Of a stretch of DNA of 64,000 bases, positions 25,998 to 33,761 are shown piece by piece (position 1 is the stretch's first letter; every line of letters begins with the position of its first letter). The notes beneath the pieces were generated by a model that saw nothing but the letters and a program-made list of their open reading frames with translations, made no database searches and was not told where the DNA came from. The DNA is from Phenylobacterium hankyongense (GTDB taxonomy: Bacteria > Pseudomonadota > Alphaproteobacteria > Caulobacterales > Caulobacteraceae): assembly GCF_003254505.1 (NCBI RefSeq), contig NZ_QFYP01000001.1, positions 666,001 to 730,000 of the forward strand, given 5' to 3'. The position numbers were made by a program, and so were the translations under genes.

Positions 25998-27446
25998 ATG
26001 ACCGACGTGGCGCCTGAGTCCCAGACAACCGAAGGCAACGCCCGGCCCTACTCCGTCTCGGAGCTGGCGTTCGCGCTCAAGCGGACCCTGGAGGACGCCT
26101 ACGGCTTCGTCCGGCTGCGCGGCGAGCTGTCCAAGGTCACCCACCACTCCAACGGCCACGTCTACCTGACCATCAAGGACGAGCGCGCCGCCATCGACGG
26201 CGTGGTCTGGAAGGGCCAGGTGCGCGGGCTCTCCATCCGGCCCGAGCACGGGCTGGAGGTGATCGTCACCGGCAAGATCACCGCCTACCCGGCCGGCTCG
26301 CGCTACCAGATCGTCATCGAGACCATGGAGGCGGCCGGCGTCGGCGCCCTCCTGGCCCAGCTCGAACGCCTGAAGGCCAAGCTCGCCGGCGAGGGCCTGT
26401 TCGAACCGGCCCGCAAGCGGCCGCTGCCGGTCATGCCGGCGGTGATCGGGGTGATCACCAGCCCCACCGGCGCGGTGATCCGCGACATCCTGCACCGCAT
26501 CCGCGACCGCTGGCCGTGCCGGGTGATCGTCTGGCCGGTGGTGGTGCAGGGCGACGCCGCCGCCGCCCAGGTGTGCGCGGCGATCGACGGCTTCAACGCG
26601 CTCGACGGCTCGGGGCCCATCGCCCGCCCGGACGTGCTGATCGTGGCGCGCGGCGGAGGCTCGGTGGAGGATCTCTGGCCGTTCAACGACGAGGCCCTGG
26701 CCCGCACGGCGGCGGCCTCGGCCATCCCGCTGATCAGCGCCGTGGGCCACGAGACCGACACCACGCTGATCGACTTCGTCTCCGACCGCCGGGCGCCGAC
26801 GCCCACCGCCGCGGCGGAGATGGCGACCCCGGTGCTGGCCGAGCTGAAGGCCGCGGTGGCCGACTTCTCGGCGCGGATGCACCGCCGCGCCGCGCGGGTG
26901 GTGGAGGACCGCCGCAGCCGGGTCGAGGCCGCCGACCGCAGCCTGAAGCGCGTGCCCGACCTGCTGCGCCTGGCCGAGCAGCGGTTCGACATCGTCTCCG
27001 GCCGGCTGACCGCGGGCCTGGCCCGGAACGCCGCGGTGCACGAGCGCGAGCTGGTGCGGGTGGCCTCGCGGCTCTCCCCCCTGCTGCTGCAGCGGCCGCA
27101 GGCGGTGCAGAAGCAGCGGCTGGACGGCGTCGCCGCGCGCCTGCAACCGGCGGTCGAGCGGCGGCTGGAACGGGTCTCCGAACGGCTGGCGGCGCTCGGC
27201 AAGCTCTACGCCTCGGTGGATCCCGAACGGCCGTTGCAGCGCGGCTTCGCCCGCGTCAGCCGTCTCGACGGCTCCATCGTCCATGCGGGCGCGAGCCTGC
27301 TCAGCGGGGAGGAGCTGAGCATCAAGTTCGGCGACAAGGTCACCCGCCAGGCGGTGGTGGACGGCGATCCCGCGCCCGCCGCGGCGCCGAAACCCGCCCG
27401 CGCCAAGCCGAAACCGACGCCGGCGGCGCAAGGCGACCTGTTCTGA
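25998..27446 (+). CDS. xseA: Exodeoxyribonuclease VII large subunit
   Basis: A 482-residue subunit of ExoVII, which degrades single-stranded DNA to oligonucleotides with the small subunit XseB (not in this window). The N-terminal OB-fold (about 15-115: [38 protein letters not shown]) is followed by the nuclease domain ([74 protein letters not shown]) and a long coiled-coil to the C-terminus (about 275-400). The downstream DUF2093 gene is its usual alphaproteobacterial neighbour. Confidence 0.96.
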   Translation: MTDVAPESQTTEGNARPYSVSELAFALKRTLEDAYGFVRLRGELSKVTHHSNGHVYLTIKDERAAIDGVVWKGQVRGLSIRPEHGLEVIVTGKITAYPAGSRYQIVIETMEAAGVGALLAQLERLKAKLAGEGLFEPARKRPLPVMPAVIGVITSPTGAVIRDILHRIRDRWPCRVIVWPVVVQGDAAAAQVCAAIDGFNALDGSGPIARPDVLIVARGGGSVEDLWPFNDEALARTAAASAIPLISAVGHETDTTLIDFVSDRRAPTPTAAAEMATPVLAELKAAVADFSARMHRRAARVVEDRRSRVEAADRSLKRVPDLLRLAEQRFDIVSGRLTAGLARNAAVHERELVRVASRLSPLLLQRPQAVQKQRLDGVAARLQPAVERRLERVSERLAALGKLYASVDPERPLQRGFARVSRLDGSIVHAGASLLSGEELSIKFGDKVTRQAVVDGDPAPAAAPKPARAKPKPTPAAQGDLF

Positions 27447-27474
27447 GACGTCCCGGCGCGCTAAATAGAGCGCC

Positions 27475-27696
27475 ATGAACGCCCACGACCGCGATCTCAC
27501 CGGCGCCGACATCGCCAAGCTGCACTACGGGGACGGCGACTTCGCCGTGCTCAGACCGGGCCGCTACGTGCTCTGCGCGGTCAGCGGCGCGAAGATCCCG
27601 CTGGAACAGCTCCGCTACTGGAGCGCGCCGCTGCAGGAGGCCTACGCCGGCCCCGCCGAGGCGCTGAAACGCTGGCAGGACACCCAGGAATCCTAG
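27475..27696 (+). CDS. DUF2093 domain protein
   Basis: A 73-residue protein containing the DUF2093 pattern: IAKLHYGDGDFAVLRPGRYVLCAVSGAKIPLEQLRYWSAPLQEAYAGPAEAL. The CAVSG...IPLxxLRYWS...QE.Y stretch is the family signature; the single Cys may help bind metal, since the motif looks like a degenerate zinc-ribbon. It lies 28 bases after xseA and is usually found there, so it is probably in the same transcript. Function unknown. Confidence 0.85.
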   Translation: MNAHDRDLTGADIAKLHYGDGDFAVLRPGRYVLCAVSGAKIPLEQLRYWSAPLQEAYAGPAEALKRWQDTQES

Positions 27697-27748
27697 CGGC
27701 TGCCCGCTGAAGTCCAGGCGAGGATGGCGCGCCAGCGCCCCTTGATCT

Positions 27749-27833
27749 GTCCACGAACCCCACGAATGGGCCGTGGGTGCGCAAGGTCCTGCCAGAGGAC
27801 CCTGAGTTCGTGTGGTTCGTGTGGTTCGTGGAC
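27749..27833. repeat. Inverted repeat with tandem 9-mers (GTCCACGAAC family)
   Basis: The arm 27749-27766 (GTCCACGAACCCCACGAA) pairs with 27816-27833 (TTCGTGTGGTTCGTGGAC) with one mismatch. On the right the 9-mer TTCGTGTGG is repeated in tandem (27807-27815, 27816-27824) and followed by TTCGTGGAC. It lies between the convergent DUF2093 and acyltransferase genes. Confidence 0.8.
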
Positions 27834-27914
27834 AAATAGGCCTGCGGCGCAGAACCGGACAGGGGCGCCGCTCTCGCGGGGATGGTCTTCTCCCACAAAG
27901 GGGGAAGGGCCTCC

Positions 27915-28862
27915 CTATCGCTTCTCGCGCCTGTACTCTTCGTTGGGCCAGCGGCGGTGGACCCAGAACCATTCGGTGGGCCGGGCGCGGACGCGGTCCT
28001 CGATGAAGGCGTTGACCTTGCGCACCCCGGCCTCGATGTCGGCGTTGCGGTCGCCGGTGTCCTCCAGCCAGATCGGCTCGTGGACGATGACCCGGAAGCG
28101 CGCCTTGTCCTTGCGCTCCACGCTCATCGGCTGCAGCGGGATGCCGTAGCGCAGGGCGAAGCTGGACGGGCCCGGCGCGGTGTGGGCGGTGATCCCAAAC
28201 AGCGGCGCGGCGACGCCGCCGTTGAACTTCTGGTCGTTCATCAGCGCCACGGACTCCCCGCGCGACAGGGCGCGCAGCAGCTCGCGCGCACCGTCCGTGC
28301 CCTTCGGCGCGAACAGCCGCACGCCGTAGCGCCAGCGGCTCTTGCGGATGCGGTCGTCGACGTGCGGGTTGTTGGTCGCCCGGTAGGTGATCTGGCAGGT
28401 GATCCCGGCGTGGATGATCACCGCCGGCATGATCTCGAACGACGAGAAGTGGCCGGAGATGAACACCACCGGCCCGGCGCCGTCGCGGATCGCCGCCAGC
28501 CGCTCGGCGCCCACCACCTCCACCCGGCTCGGGTCGTTGATGATCCGGTCGAGGATCGGGAACTCGGCGAACCAGCGGCCGGCCTGGTCCCATTGGGCGG
28601 CGAGCAGCTGGGCGATCTGGGCGTCGGATTTCTCCGGAAAGGCGATCCGCAGGTTGCGCTCGGCGACCCGGTTGGCGCTGGTCAGCGGTCCCAGCCGCCG
28701 GAACAGCCAGGACCCGAAGTCGGACACCTGGTCGATGGGGAAGATCCGCGCCAGGCCCGCCGCCACGTCATAGGCGAAGGCCTCGAGCCGCCAAGCGAGG
28801 TCCTGCCCCCGGGAGGCCCTGGTCTGAGGGGTCTTCGCCCGCGCGGACTTCGCTTGCGCCAT
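27915..28862 (-). CDS. Lipid A biosynthesis lauroyl acyltransferase (LpxL/HtrB family)
   Basis: A 315-residue membrane-associated acyltransferase that adds a secondary acyl chain to (Kdo-)lipid A. The catalytic HX4E motif is HFSSFE (about residue 139), preceded by VVFISG, and the later conserved ALMNDQKFNGGVAAPLFG and TEWFWVHRRWPNE are both present. The N-terminus up to about 15 is Arg/Lys-rich and is followed by an amphipathic membrane-binding stretch. The ATG at 28862 follows GGAGA; longer upstream frames are not conserved. It is divergent from an XRE regulator. Which lipid A position it acylates cannot be read from the sequence. Confidence 0.9.
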   Translation of the reverse strand: MAQAKSARAKTPQTRASRGQDLAWRLEAFAYDVAAGLARIFPIDQVSDFGSWLFRRLGPLTSANRVAERNLRIAFPEKSDAQIAQLLAAQWDQAGRWFAEFPILDRIINDPSRVEVVGAERLAAIRDGAGPVVFISGHFSSFEIMPAVIIHAGITCQITYRATNNPHVDDRIRKSRWRYGVRLFAPKGTDGARELLRALSRGESVALMNDQKFNGGVAAPLFGITAHTAPGPSSFALRYGIPLQPMSVERKDKARFRVIVHEPIWLEDTGDRNADIEAGVRKVNAFIEDRVRARPTEWFWVHRRWPNEEYRREKR

Positions 28863-28943
28863 GTCTCCTACTAGGGGGCGTCGCCGCGCTTGCGCAACGC
28901 GCGGGTTCGCTTGGCGCGCGACTTGCCGCGTCGAAGGCCAGGT

Positions 28944-28958
28944 GTCCCGGTTCGGGAC
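28944..28958. promoter_or_regulatory. Short palindrome upstream of the XRE regulator
   Basis: GTCCCG-GTT-CGGGAC is a six-base-pair inverted repeat with a three-base centre, 32 bases before the start of the XRE regulator and between it and the divergent acyltransferase gene. It may be the regulator's own operator. No experimental or family support is visible. Confidence 0.3.
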
Positions 28959-28989
28959 GCGGGGGTGACGAGGGGCGTGGCGTAAGATC

Positions 28990-29370
28990 ATGAGCGACGA
29001 GATCGACGTTCATCTGGGACGGCGCCTGCGCCGCCGCCGCCGGCTTCTGGGGCTGACCCAGCAGCAGCTGGCGGGGGCCTGCGGCGTGCGCTTCCAGCAG
29101 ATCCAGAAGTACGAATGCGCGGCCAACCGCATGTCGGCGGCCCGGCTCTGGCAACTGGCCGAGGTCCTGGAGGTGCCGGTGAGCTACTTCTACGAGGGCA
29201 TGGCCGAGCTCGAACGGGAAGCCCGCGCCAAGGAGGCCGAGGCCGGCCGCGAGGTGTTCGCCCGCAAGGAGACCCGCGACCTGATCCGCGCCTACTACAG
29301 CCTCAGCGAACGGCCTCGCCGACGCCTGCTGGACCTGGCCAAGTCGCTGAACGGTGACGTCGAAGCCTGA
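28990..29370 (+). CDS. XRE family transcriptional regulator
   Basis: A 126-residue protein with an N-terminal Cro/C1-type helix-turn-helix (about 9-65: LGRRLRRRRRLLGLTQQQLAGACGVRFQQIQKYECAANRMSAARLWQLAEVLEVPVSYFYEG) and a charged C-terminal helix region that probably mediates dimerisation. This short XRE type with QIQKYE and SYFYEG is common in Alphaproteobacteria. Targets are unknown; it lies just upstream of hisN (32-base gap) and divergent from the lipid A acyltransferase, so either may be regulated. A short palindrome lies upstream. Confidence 0.88.
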   Translation: MSDEIDVHLGRRLRRRRRLLGLTQQQLAGACGVRFQQIQKYECAANRMSAARLWQLAEVLEVPVSYFYEGMAELEREARAKEAEAGREVFARKETRDLIRAYYSLSERPRRRLLDLAKSLNGDVEA

Positions 29371-29402
29371 CGCGACGGCGACGGCGCGGTAAAGGGTGGA
29401 CC

Positions 29403-30218
29403 ATGCCAGCCCCGACCTCTGACCGCCTCGCCGAACTCGACGCCTTCCTGGTGGAGCTCAACGCCGCCGCGGCCGGCGCCATCCTGCCGCTGTTCCGCGC
29501 CGACCACGGCTTGATCGACAAAGGCGGCGCCAAGGGCTTCGATCCGGTCACCGAGGCCGACAAGGGCGCCGAGCGCGCCATCCGCCAGCTGATCGCCGAA
29601 CGCTATCCGGAGCACGGGGTGATCGGCGAGGAATACGGCGAGGACCGGCCGGACGCCGAGTGGGTCTGGGTGCTGGATCCGGTCGACGGGACGCGGGCCT
29701 TCATCGCCGGCCTGCCCCTGTGGTGCACGCTGATCGGGCTTCGGCACGAGGGCCGGCCGGTGCTGGGCTCGATCGGCCAGTCCTACTTGGGCGAGCTCTA
29801 TATCGGCCATGCCGGCGGCTCGCGGCTGATCAGCCGCGGCGTCTCCCGGCCGCTGAAGGTCCGGCCCTGCCCGAGGCTGACCGACGCCATCATCGCCACC
29901 ACCGATCCGGAGATGTGCTTCACCGGCGCCGAGCTGGGCGCCTGGACCCAGGTCCGCGCCGCCGCCCGGCTGGCGCGCCTGGGCTGCGACGCCTACGCCT
30001 ACGCCATGGTCGCGGCCGGGACGATGGACATGGTCATCGAGGCCGGCCTGCAGTCCTGGGACATCGAGGCCGCCATCCCGGTGGTCGAAGGGGCTGGCGG
30101 ACTCGTCACCGACTGGCGCGGCCAGCCGGTGGGAGATCACGGCGGACAGATCGCCATCGCCGGCGACCGCGCCTGCCTGGAGGAGGCGCTGGTCGCCCTG
30201 CGGCGCTCCGCCCTTTAG
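29403..30218 (+). CDS. hisN: Histidinol-phosphatase (inositol monophosphatase family, HisN)
   Basis: A 271-residue Mg2+-dependent phosphatase. The metal-binding residues are visible in DPVTEADK, GEEYGED, VLDPVDGTRAFI and, near the C-terminus, WDIEAAIPVVEGAGG. The DGTRAFIAGLPLWCTLIGL segment matches the HisN subgroup, which removes phosphate from L-histidinol phosphate in organisms lacking a HisB-type phosphatase. The remaining his genes are not in this window, so the assignment rests on subgroup features. Its stop codon overlaps that of the convergent hydrolase gene by four bases. Confidence 0.88.
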   Translation: MPAPTSDRLAELDAFLVELNAAAAGAILPLFRADHGLIDKGGAKGFDPVTEADKGAERAIRQLIAERYPEHGVIGEEYGEDRPDAEWVWVLDPVDGTRAFIAGLPLWCTLIGLRHEGRPVLGSIGQSYLGELYIGHAGGSRLISRGVSRPLKVRPCPRLTDAIIATTDPEMCFTGAELGAWTQVRAAARLARLGCDAYAYAMVAAGTMDMVIEAGLQSWDIEAAIPVVEGAGGLVTDWRGQPVGDHGGQIAIAGDRACLEEALVALRRSAL

Positions 30219-31729
30219 GCGACGGGCGCGGGCTTCTTGGCCGGAGCCTTCTTGGCGGCCGGCTTCTTCGCCGCGGGCTTGGCCGCCGTCTTGGGGGCGG
30301 CGGCTTTCGAGGCTGCCGCCTTCGGGGCAGCGGCCTTCGGGGCGGCGGTCTTCGGGGCGGCCTTGGCGGCGACGGTCTTCGCCGCCGGCTTGGCCGCGGC
30401 CTTGGCGGCGGGCTTCTTGGCCGCAGCCGGCGTCTTCGCGGCCGCGGGCTTCTTCGCGGCGACCGGCTTCTTGGCCGCCGCAGGCTTGGCGGCCGGCTTG
30501 GCCGCGGCCTTCGCCTTCGGAGCCGCCTTCGCCTTGGCGGGAGCCTTCTTCACCGCCGCGGGCTTGGCCGCCGGCTTCGCGGCCGCCTTGGCCGGGGCCT
30601 TCGGAGCGGCGGGCTTCGTGGCGGCGGGCTTCTTGGCGGCCGGCTTGGCCGCGACTGCCGGCTTGGCGGCGGCGGGGGCCGGCGCAACGGCAGGCTTGGG
30701 CGCAGCTGCCGGAGCCGCCGCGGCGACGGGCGCCGGCCTCGGCGCGTCGAGAGCCACGGGCTTGGGGGCTTCGGCAGGCTTGGGGGCTACTCGGCCGGTG
30801 AGCGCGTCGAACGCCCTCAGAAAGATGTTACGCATCTCGTCGGTCTCCATAAGAACTTCGTGGTAGGCGCCGGGGACGTTGACAAACTTTCCCTGCGGCA
30901 GATGGCGGGCGGCCGCGGCCTGGGCCGCGTTGTCGACCAGTTTGTCCTCTTCGGCCGAGACGATGATCACCGGAGTGACGATCTCCCGAAGTCGTTCGGG
31001 TCGGGCGAGGAAGGCGGTGGCGCGGAAGGCGAAGTCGAGCCAGCCCCAGGTCGGCGCGCCGAGCGCGAGTTGCGGCTCGGCGGCGATCAGGCTGCAGGTG
31101 CGCTCGAAACGCCCACGGTCGTGGGTGAGGATGTTGCCGTCGAAGGTGTCGTCGAATGGCTTGCCGGGCTGGCCCAGCGCATAGCGGCGGGCGCGGCCGA
31201 ACATGACGCTTAGGCTGGCCAGGGTGCGCGCCGTCTTCAGCGGCACCTTGCCGGTCTGCACGCCGAGCATCGGGGCCGACAACACCGCGCCGGCGAAGCG
31301 GGTCTCGCCGCTGGCCAGGGCCAGCAGCGTCAGGCAGCCGCCCATCGAATGCCCGACCGCCACCCAGGGCCGCGGCAGCCGCGTCTCGTACGCGGCCAGG
31401 AGGGCGCGGAAGTCGTCGAGGAAGGCCTTGTGCCCCTTGGCGTGGCCCTTCAGCCGGTCCGGCAGCTCGCGCGCCGACAGGCCCTGGCCGCGCCAGTCGT
31501 GGGCCAGCACCACGAAGCCCCGCTCCAGGAAGTCGGCGATGGTCTCGTAGTATTTCTCGAGCGGCTCGGTGCGGCCGCCCGACAGGACGATCGAGCCGCG
31601 CGCCCGGCCTTGCGGCGTCCACAGCGCGGCTCGCAGCCGCGCGCCGCCGGCGCCGGTGAACCAGTCGGCCTCGCCGCCGGCGGGCGGCCGGGCGAGAGCG
31701 GTGGCGACGAGGGGCGCGGGCTCGAACAT
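30215..31729 (-). CDS. Monoacylglycerol lipase-like alpha/beta hydrolase fused to a histone-H1-like tail
   Basis: A 504-residue protein. Residues 1-313 are an alpha/beta hydrolase of the lysophospholipase/monoacylglycerol-lipase (PldB) type: nucleophile Ser128 in GHSMGG, acid Asp262 in SAEEDKLVD, His290 in GAYHEVLMETDEMR, and HDWRGQG before the lid. Residues 314-504 are almost only Ala, Lys and Pro in AAKPAAKKPA-type repeats, resembling the C-terminal tail of histone H1 and of bacterial Hc1/AlgP-type proteins. No signal peptide, so probably cytoplasmic. The tail would bind nucleic acid or acidic lipid, which is inference. It is probably the second gene after the SCP2-domain gene (nine-base gap). 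Confidence 0.9.
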   Translation of the reverse strand: MFEPAPLVATALARPPAGGEADWFTGAGGARLRAALWTPQGRARGSIVLSGGRTEPLEKYYETIADFLERGFVVLAHDWRGQGLSARELPDRLKGHAKGHKAFLDDFRALLAAYETRLPRPWVAVGHSMGGCLTLLALASGETRFAGAVLSAPMLGVQTGKVPLKTARTLASLSVMFGRARRYALGQPGKPFDDTFDGNILTHDRGRFERTCSLIAAEPQLALGAPTWGWLDFAFRATAFLARPERLREIVTPVIIVSAEEDKLVDNAAQAAAARHLPQGKFVNVPGAYHEVLMETDEMRNIFLRAFDALTGRVAPKPAEAPKPVALDAPRPAPVAAAAPAAAPKPAVAPAPAAAKPAVAAKPAAKKPAATKPAAPKAPAKAAAKPAAKPAAVKKAPAKAKAAPKAKAAAKPAAKPAAAKKPVAAKKPAAAKTPAAAKKPAAKAAAKPAAKTVAAKAAPKTAAPKAAAPKAAASKAAAPKTAAKPAAKKPAAKKAPAKKPAPVA

Positions 31730-31738
31730 CGGGCTCCT

Positions 31739-32047
31739 CTACACGGCCTTGGAAAACAGAGATTGAATGGCCGGTTGCATTTTCATCGCCAGGGCCATGT
31801 CGGAGAGTTTGAGCCGGCCGGTCATTATCGCACGCATCGGGTCAAGTTCGCGCTTGCCCATGGCCTCGAGGTCGCGGCGGCTGACGGTGACCACGAGATC
31901 GGCAGGACGGTCCTCGTTGCTGACCTCGGCGCCCGCGATGTGGATGAATCCCTCGCCCTTGAGGTCGAGCTTGATCGACTTGTCGAGGGCGACGTCGGAC
32001 GCCGCCGCGCGGCGGATCCGATCAGTGATTTCCTCGAGCGTCGCCAT
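31739..32047 (-). CDS. SCP2 sterol-binding domain protein
   Basis: A 102-residue single-domain SCP2-fold protein (EITDRIRRAAASDVALDKSIKLDLKGEGFIHI, PADLVVTVSRRDLEAMGKRELDPMRAIMTGRLKLSDMALAMKMQPAIQSLF). SCP2 domains bind fatty acyl chains or other lipids in a hydrophobic tunnel. It lies nine bases upstream of the lipase-like hydrolase and is probably co-transcribed with it, which makes a lipid-carrier role for the hydrolase reaction attractive; this is inference. Full domain length, no signal peptide. Confidence 0.9.
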   Translation of the reverse strand: MATLEEITDRIRRAAASDVALDKSIKLDLKGEGFIHIAGAEVSNEDRPADLVVTVSRRDLEAMGKRELDPMRAIMTGRLKLSDMALAMKMQPAIQSLFSKAV

Positions 32048-32119
32048 GCCCCCCGCACCCTTCGACTCATCGGGCAGCTTCGCTTTAGACGCGAGTGAAG
32101 TAAACCTTCGCGCGGGCGT

Positions 32120-33016
32120 TCAGAAGGGTTTGACGAAGCGCAGCGTCATTCGGTCGCTCTCGCCGATGGCGTCGTATTTCGCGTGGTCGAACTTCGGGTC
32201 GTCCGGCTGGCCGCGCGGGCTCGACCGGCGCACCGGCGGCAGGGTCCAGACGCCGAACGGATGGTCCTTGCTGTCGTGCGGATTGGCGTTGATCTCGCTG
32301 GCCTGGTCGAGCTTGAAACCCGCCTCCTGGGCGAGCTGGACCACATAGGCCTGCTGCACGTAGCCGCTCTCGGCCAGCAGGTCGGGCACGCCGCCGGCGT
32401 CGGCCCGATGTTCCTCCACCCCCAGCACGCCGCCGGGCTTCAACGCCGCGAAGGCGTCGCGGAAGGCCTTGTCGACGACGCCCGCCGCCATCCAGTTGTG
32501 GAGGTTGCGCAGGAACAGCACGAGGTCGGCGGAGCCGGCGGGCGCCACCGGGCCGCTGGTCGGGCCGAAGGCGGTGATCTCCACCTGGCCGTAGAGCTTC
32601 GGCTTGGCGGCGATCCGGCGACGGTAGGCGTCCACCACCTCGCGGCCGGCGGCGTCCTTGGGATCGTCGAGCTGCAGGTTGGCGGCGTAGAGCTTGCCGC
32701 CGGTGGCCGCCAGGAACGGGGCGACGATGTCGGTGTACCAGCCCGCGCCCGGCCAGAACTCGACCACCGTCTGGCCCGGCTTCAGGCCCCAGAAGGTCAG
32801 GGTCTCGACGGGGTGGCGCCAGCGGTCGCGGGCCTTGTCGGCGGGCGAGCGCCAGGCGCCGGCCACCGCCGCGGCCAGCGTGGTCGGCCCCTCGGCCGGC
32901 TTGGCGGAAGGGGCGGCGGGCGTCTTTCGGCTGCAGGCCGCCAGCGCGCCGGCGCCGAGCAGCAGAAGGCGGCGGGACACTAAGGGGCGGGAAACGGAAA
33001 ACATCGGGCGCGCCAC
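32120..33016 (-). CDS. Exported lipoprotein with methyltransferase fold (COG4798-like)
   Basis: A 298-residue protein with a twin-arginine lipoprotein signal: VSRRLLLLGAGALAAC, with Arg 15-16 and the lipobox Cys at 28. The mature part has a class I SAM-methyltransferase pattern: VVEFWPGAGWYTDIVAPFL (motif I-like), GKLYAANL, SADLVLFLRNLHNW, AFAALKPGGVLGVEEHRAD and a C-terminal TLRFVKPF, resembling predicted methyltransferases of the COG4798 type. A SAM-dependent enzyme outside the cytoplasm would be odd because SAM is not known there, so the fold may bind another ligand. Start: GTG at 33016 has GAGG five bases upstream; ATG at 33004 has no ribosome site. Confidence 0.8.
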   Translation of the reverse strand: MARPMFSVSRPLVSRRLLLLGAGALAACSRKTPAAPSAKPAEGPTTLAAAVAGAWRSPADKARDRWRHPVETLTFWGLKPGQTVVEFWPGAGWYTDIVAPFLAATGGKLYAANLQLDDPKDAAGREVVDAYRRRIAAKPKLYGQVEITAFGPTSGPVAPAGSADLVLFLRNLHNWMAAGVVDKAFRDAFAALKPGGVLGVEEHRADAGGVPDLLAESGYVQQAYVVQLAQEAGFKLDQASEINANPHDSKDHPFGVWTLPPVRRSSPRGQPDDPKFDHAKYDAIGESDRMTLRFVKPF

Positions 33017-33103
33017 TCGGACCTCGTCACGCCCCCCGGCATGGCTTCCTTTCCGCAGTAGCGCGACCTGCGCCGTGGGTCAAAGCGTCAGCGTCCGCAA
33101 GGT

Positions 33104-33130
33104 CTTGAACGCCGAAAACCCGCGCCTACC
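33104..33130 (+). promoter_or_regulatory. Candidate heat-shock (RpoH) promoter of hsp20
   Basis: CTTGAAC at 33104-33110 resembles the sigma-32 -35 element CTTGAA, and 15 bases later CCTACC (33125-33130) could serve as a -10 element of the CCCxAT type. It lies about 116 bases before the hsp20 start, leaving room for the structured leader. The match is partial. Confidence 0.5.
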
Positions 33131-33177
33131 TCAGTCGGCGAAGGTGCTGGATGTCCGGGCCTTCTGGGGCGCCGCGC

Positions 33178-33235
33178 GAGGCCTATCAGGCTCGCCGACA
33201 GCCTCAAGACCGCAACCTTGCTTCGCAAAGAAGGA
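33178..33235 (+). promoter_or_regulatory. ROSE-like RNA thermometer in the hsp20 leader
   Basis: The last hairpin pairs CCTT-G-CTT (33216-33223) with AAG-AAGG (33228-33234) around loop CGCA, sequestering the ribosome site AAGGA (33231-33235). The single bulged G in a TTGCT sequence opposite the Shine-Dalgarno is the hallmark of ROSE thermometers. An upstream stem (GAGGC 33178-33182 with GCCTC 33201-33205) fits the multi-hairpin layout. Heating would melt the weak hairpin and allow translation. Confidence 0.65.
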
Positions 33236-33245
33236 TGTGAACCGC

Positions 33246-33698
33246 ATGCGTACGATCGACTTCTCCCCCCTCTATCGCTCCGTCGTGGGCTTCGACCGCC
33301 TGGCCTCGCTGCTCGAGACCGCCTCGGCCGACGCCGCCACCGGCTATCCGCCCTACAACATCGAGCGGACCGACGAGAACGCCTACCGCATCGAGATCGC
33401 GGTCGCCGGCTTCCGTCCGGAAGAACTGAGCGTCGAGGTGAAGGAAAACCTGCTCACCGTCGAAGGCCGCAAGGCCGCCAACGACGACACCCGCCGCTAC
33501 CTGCATCGCGGCCTGGCCGAGCGCAACTTCGAGCGGCGCTTCCAGCTCGCCGACTATGTGCTGGTGACCGACGCCAACCTGTCGGACGGCCTGCTGTCCA
33601 TCTCCCTGAAGCGTGAGCTTCCCGAAGCGCTGAAGCCGCGCCGGATCGAGATCGGCGCCGGCCAGTCGACCCTGATCGAAGGCGAAAAGGCCGCGTAA
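33246..33698 (+). CDS. Small heat-shock protein, Hsp20/IbpA family
   Basis: A 150-residue cytoplasmic holdase chaperone. The N-terminus MRTIDFSPLYRSVVGFDRLASLLE is the IbpA/HspA-type class A start; the alpha-crystallin domain (about 35-125) has YPPYNIERTDENAYRIEIAVAGF, LSVEVKENLLTVEGRK, RGLAERNFERRFQLADYV and the GLLSISL strand; the tail carries the PRRIEI motif of the I-x-I type. A candidate heat-shock promoter and a ROSE-like RNA thermometer precede it. It is followed by a strong terminator shared with the convergent pentapeptide gene. Confidence 0.95.
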   Translation: MRTIDFSPLYRSVVGFDRLASLLETASADAATGYPPYNIERTDENAYRIEIAVAGFRPEELSVEVKENLLTVEGRKAANDDTRRYLHRGLAERNFERRFQLADYVLVTDANLSDGLLSISLKRELPEALKPRRIEIGAGQSTLIEGEKAA

Positions 33699-33724
33699 GC
33701 AGCCTTCGCCTCTCAGTTGAACGA

Positions 33725-33753
33725 GGGCGGCGCCTGCGGGCGTCGCCCTTTTT
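33725..33753 (+). terminator. Rho-independent terminator after hsp20
   Basis: GGGCGGCGCC (33725-33734) pairs with GGCGTCGCCC (33739-33748) around loop TGCG, with one G-U pair, followed by TTTTT (33749-33753). A textbook terminator, nine bases before the end of the convergent pentapeptide-repeat gene. Confidence 0.9.
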
Positions 33754-33761
33754 CGCAGCGG

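Noticed and set aside
30237..30866. Ala/Gly/Phe-rich open frame on the plus strand
   Set aside because: It is the antisense reading of the Lys/Ala/Pro tail of the hydrolase and has no ribosome site or family match.
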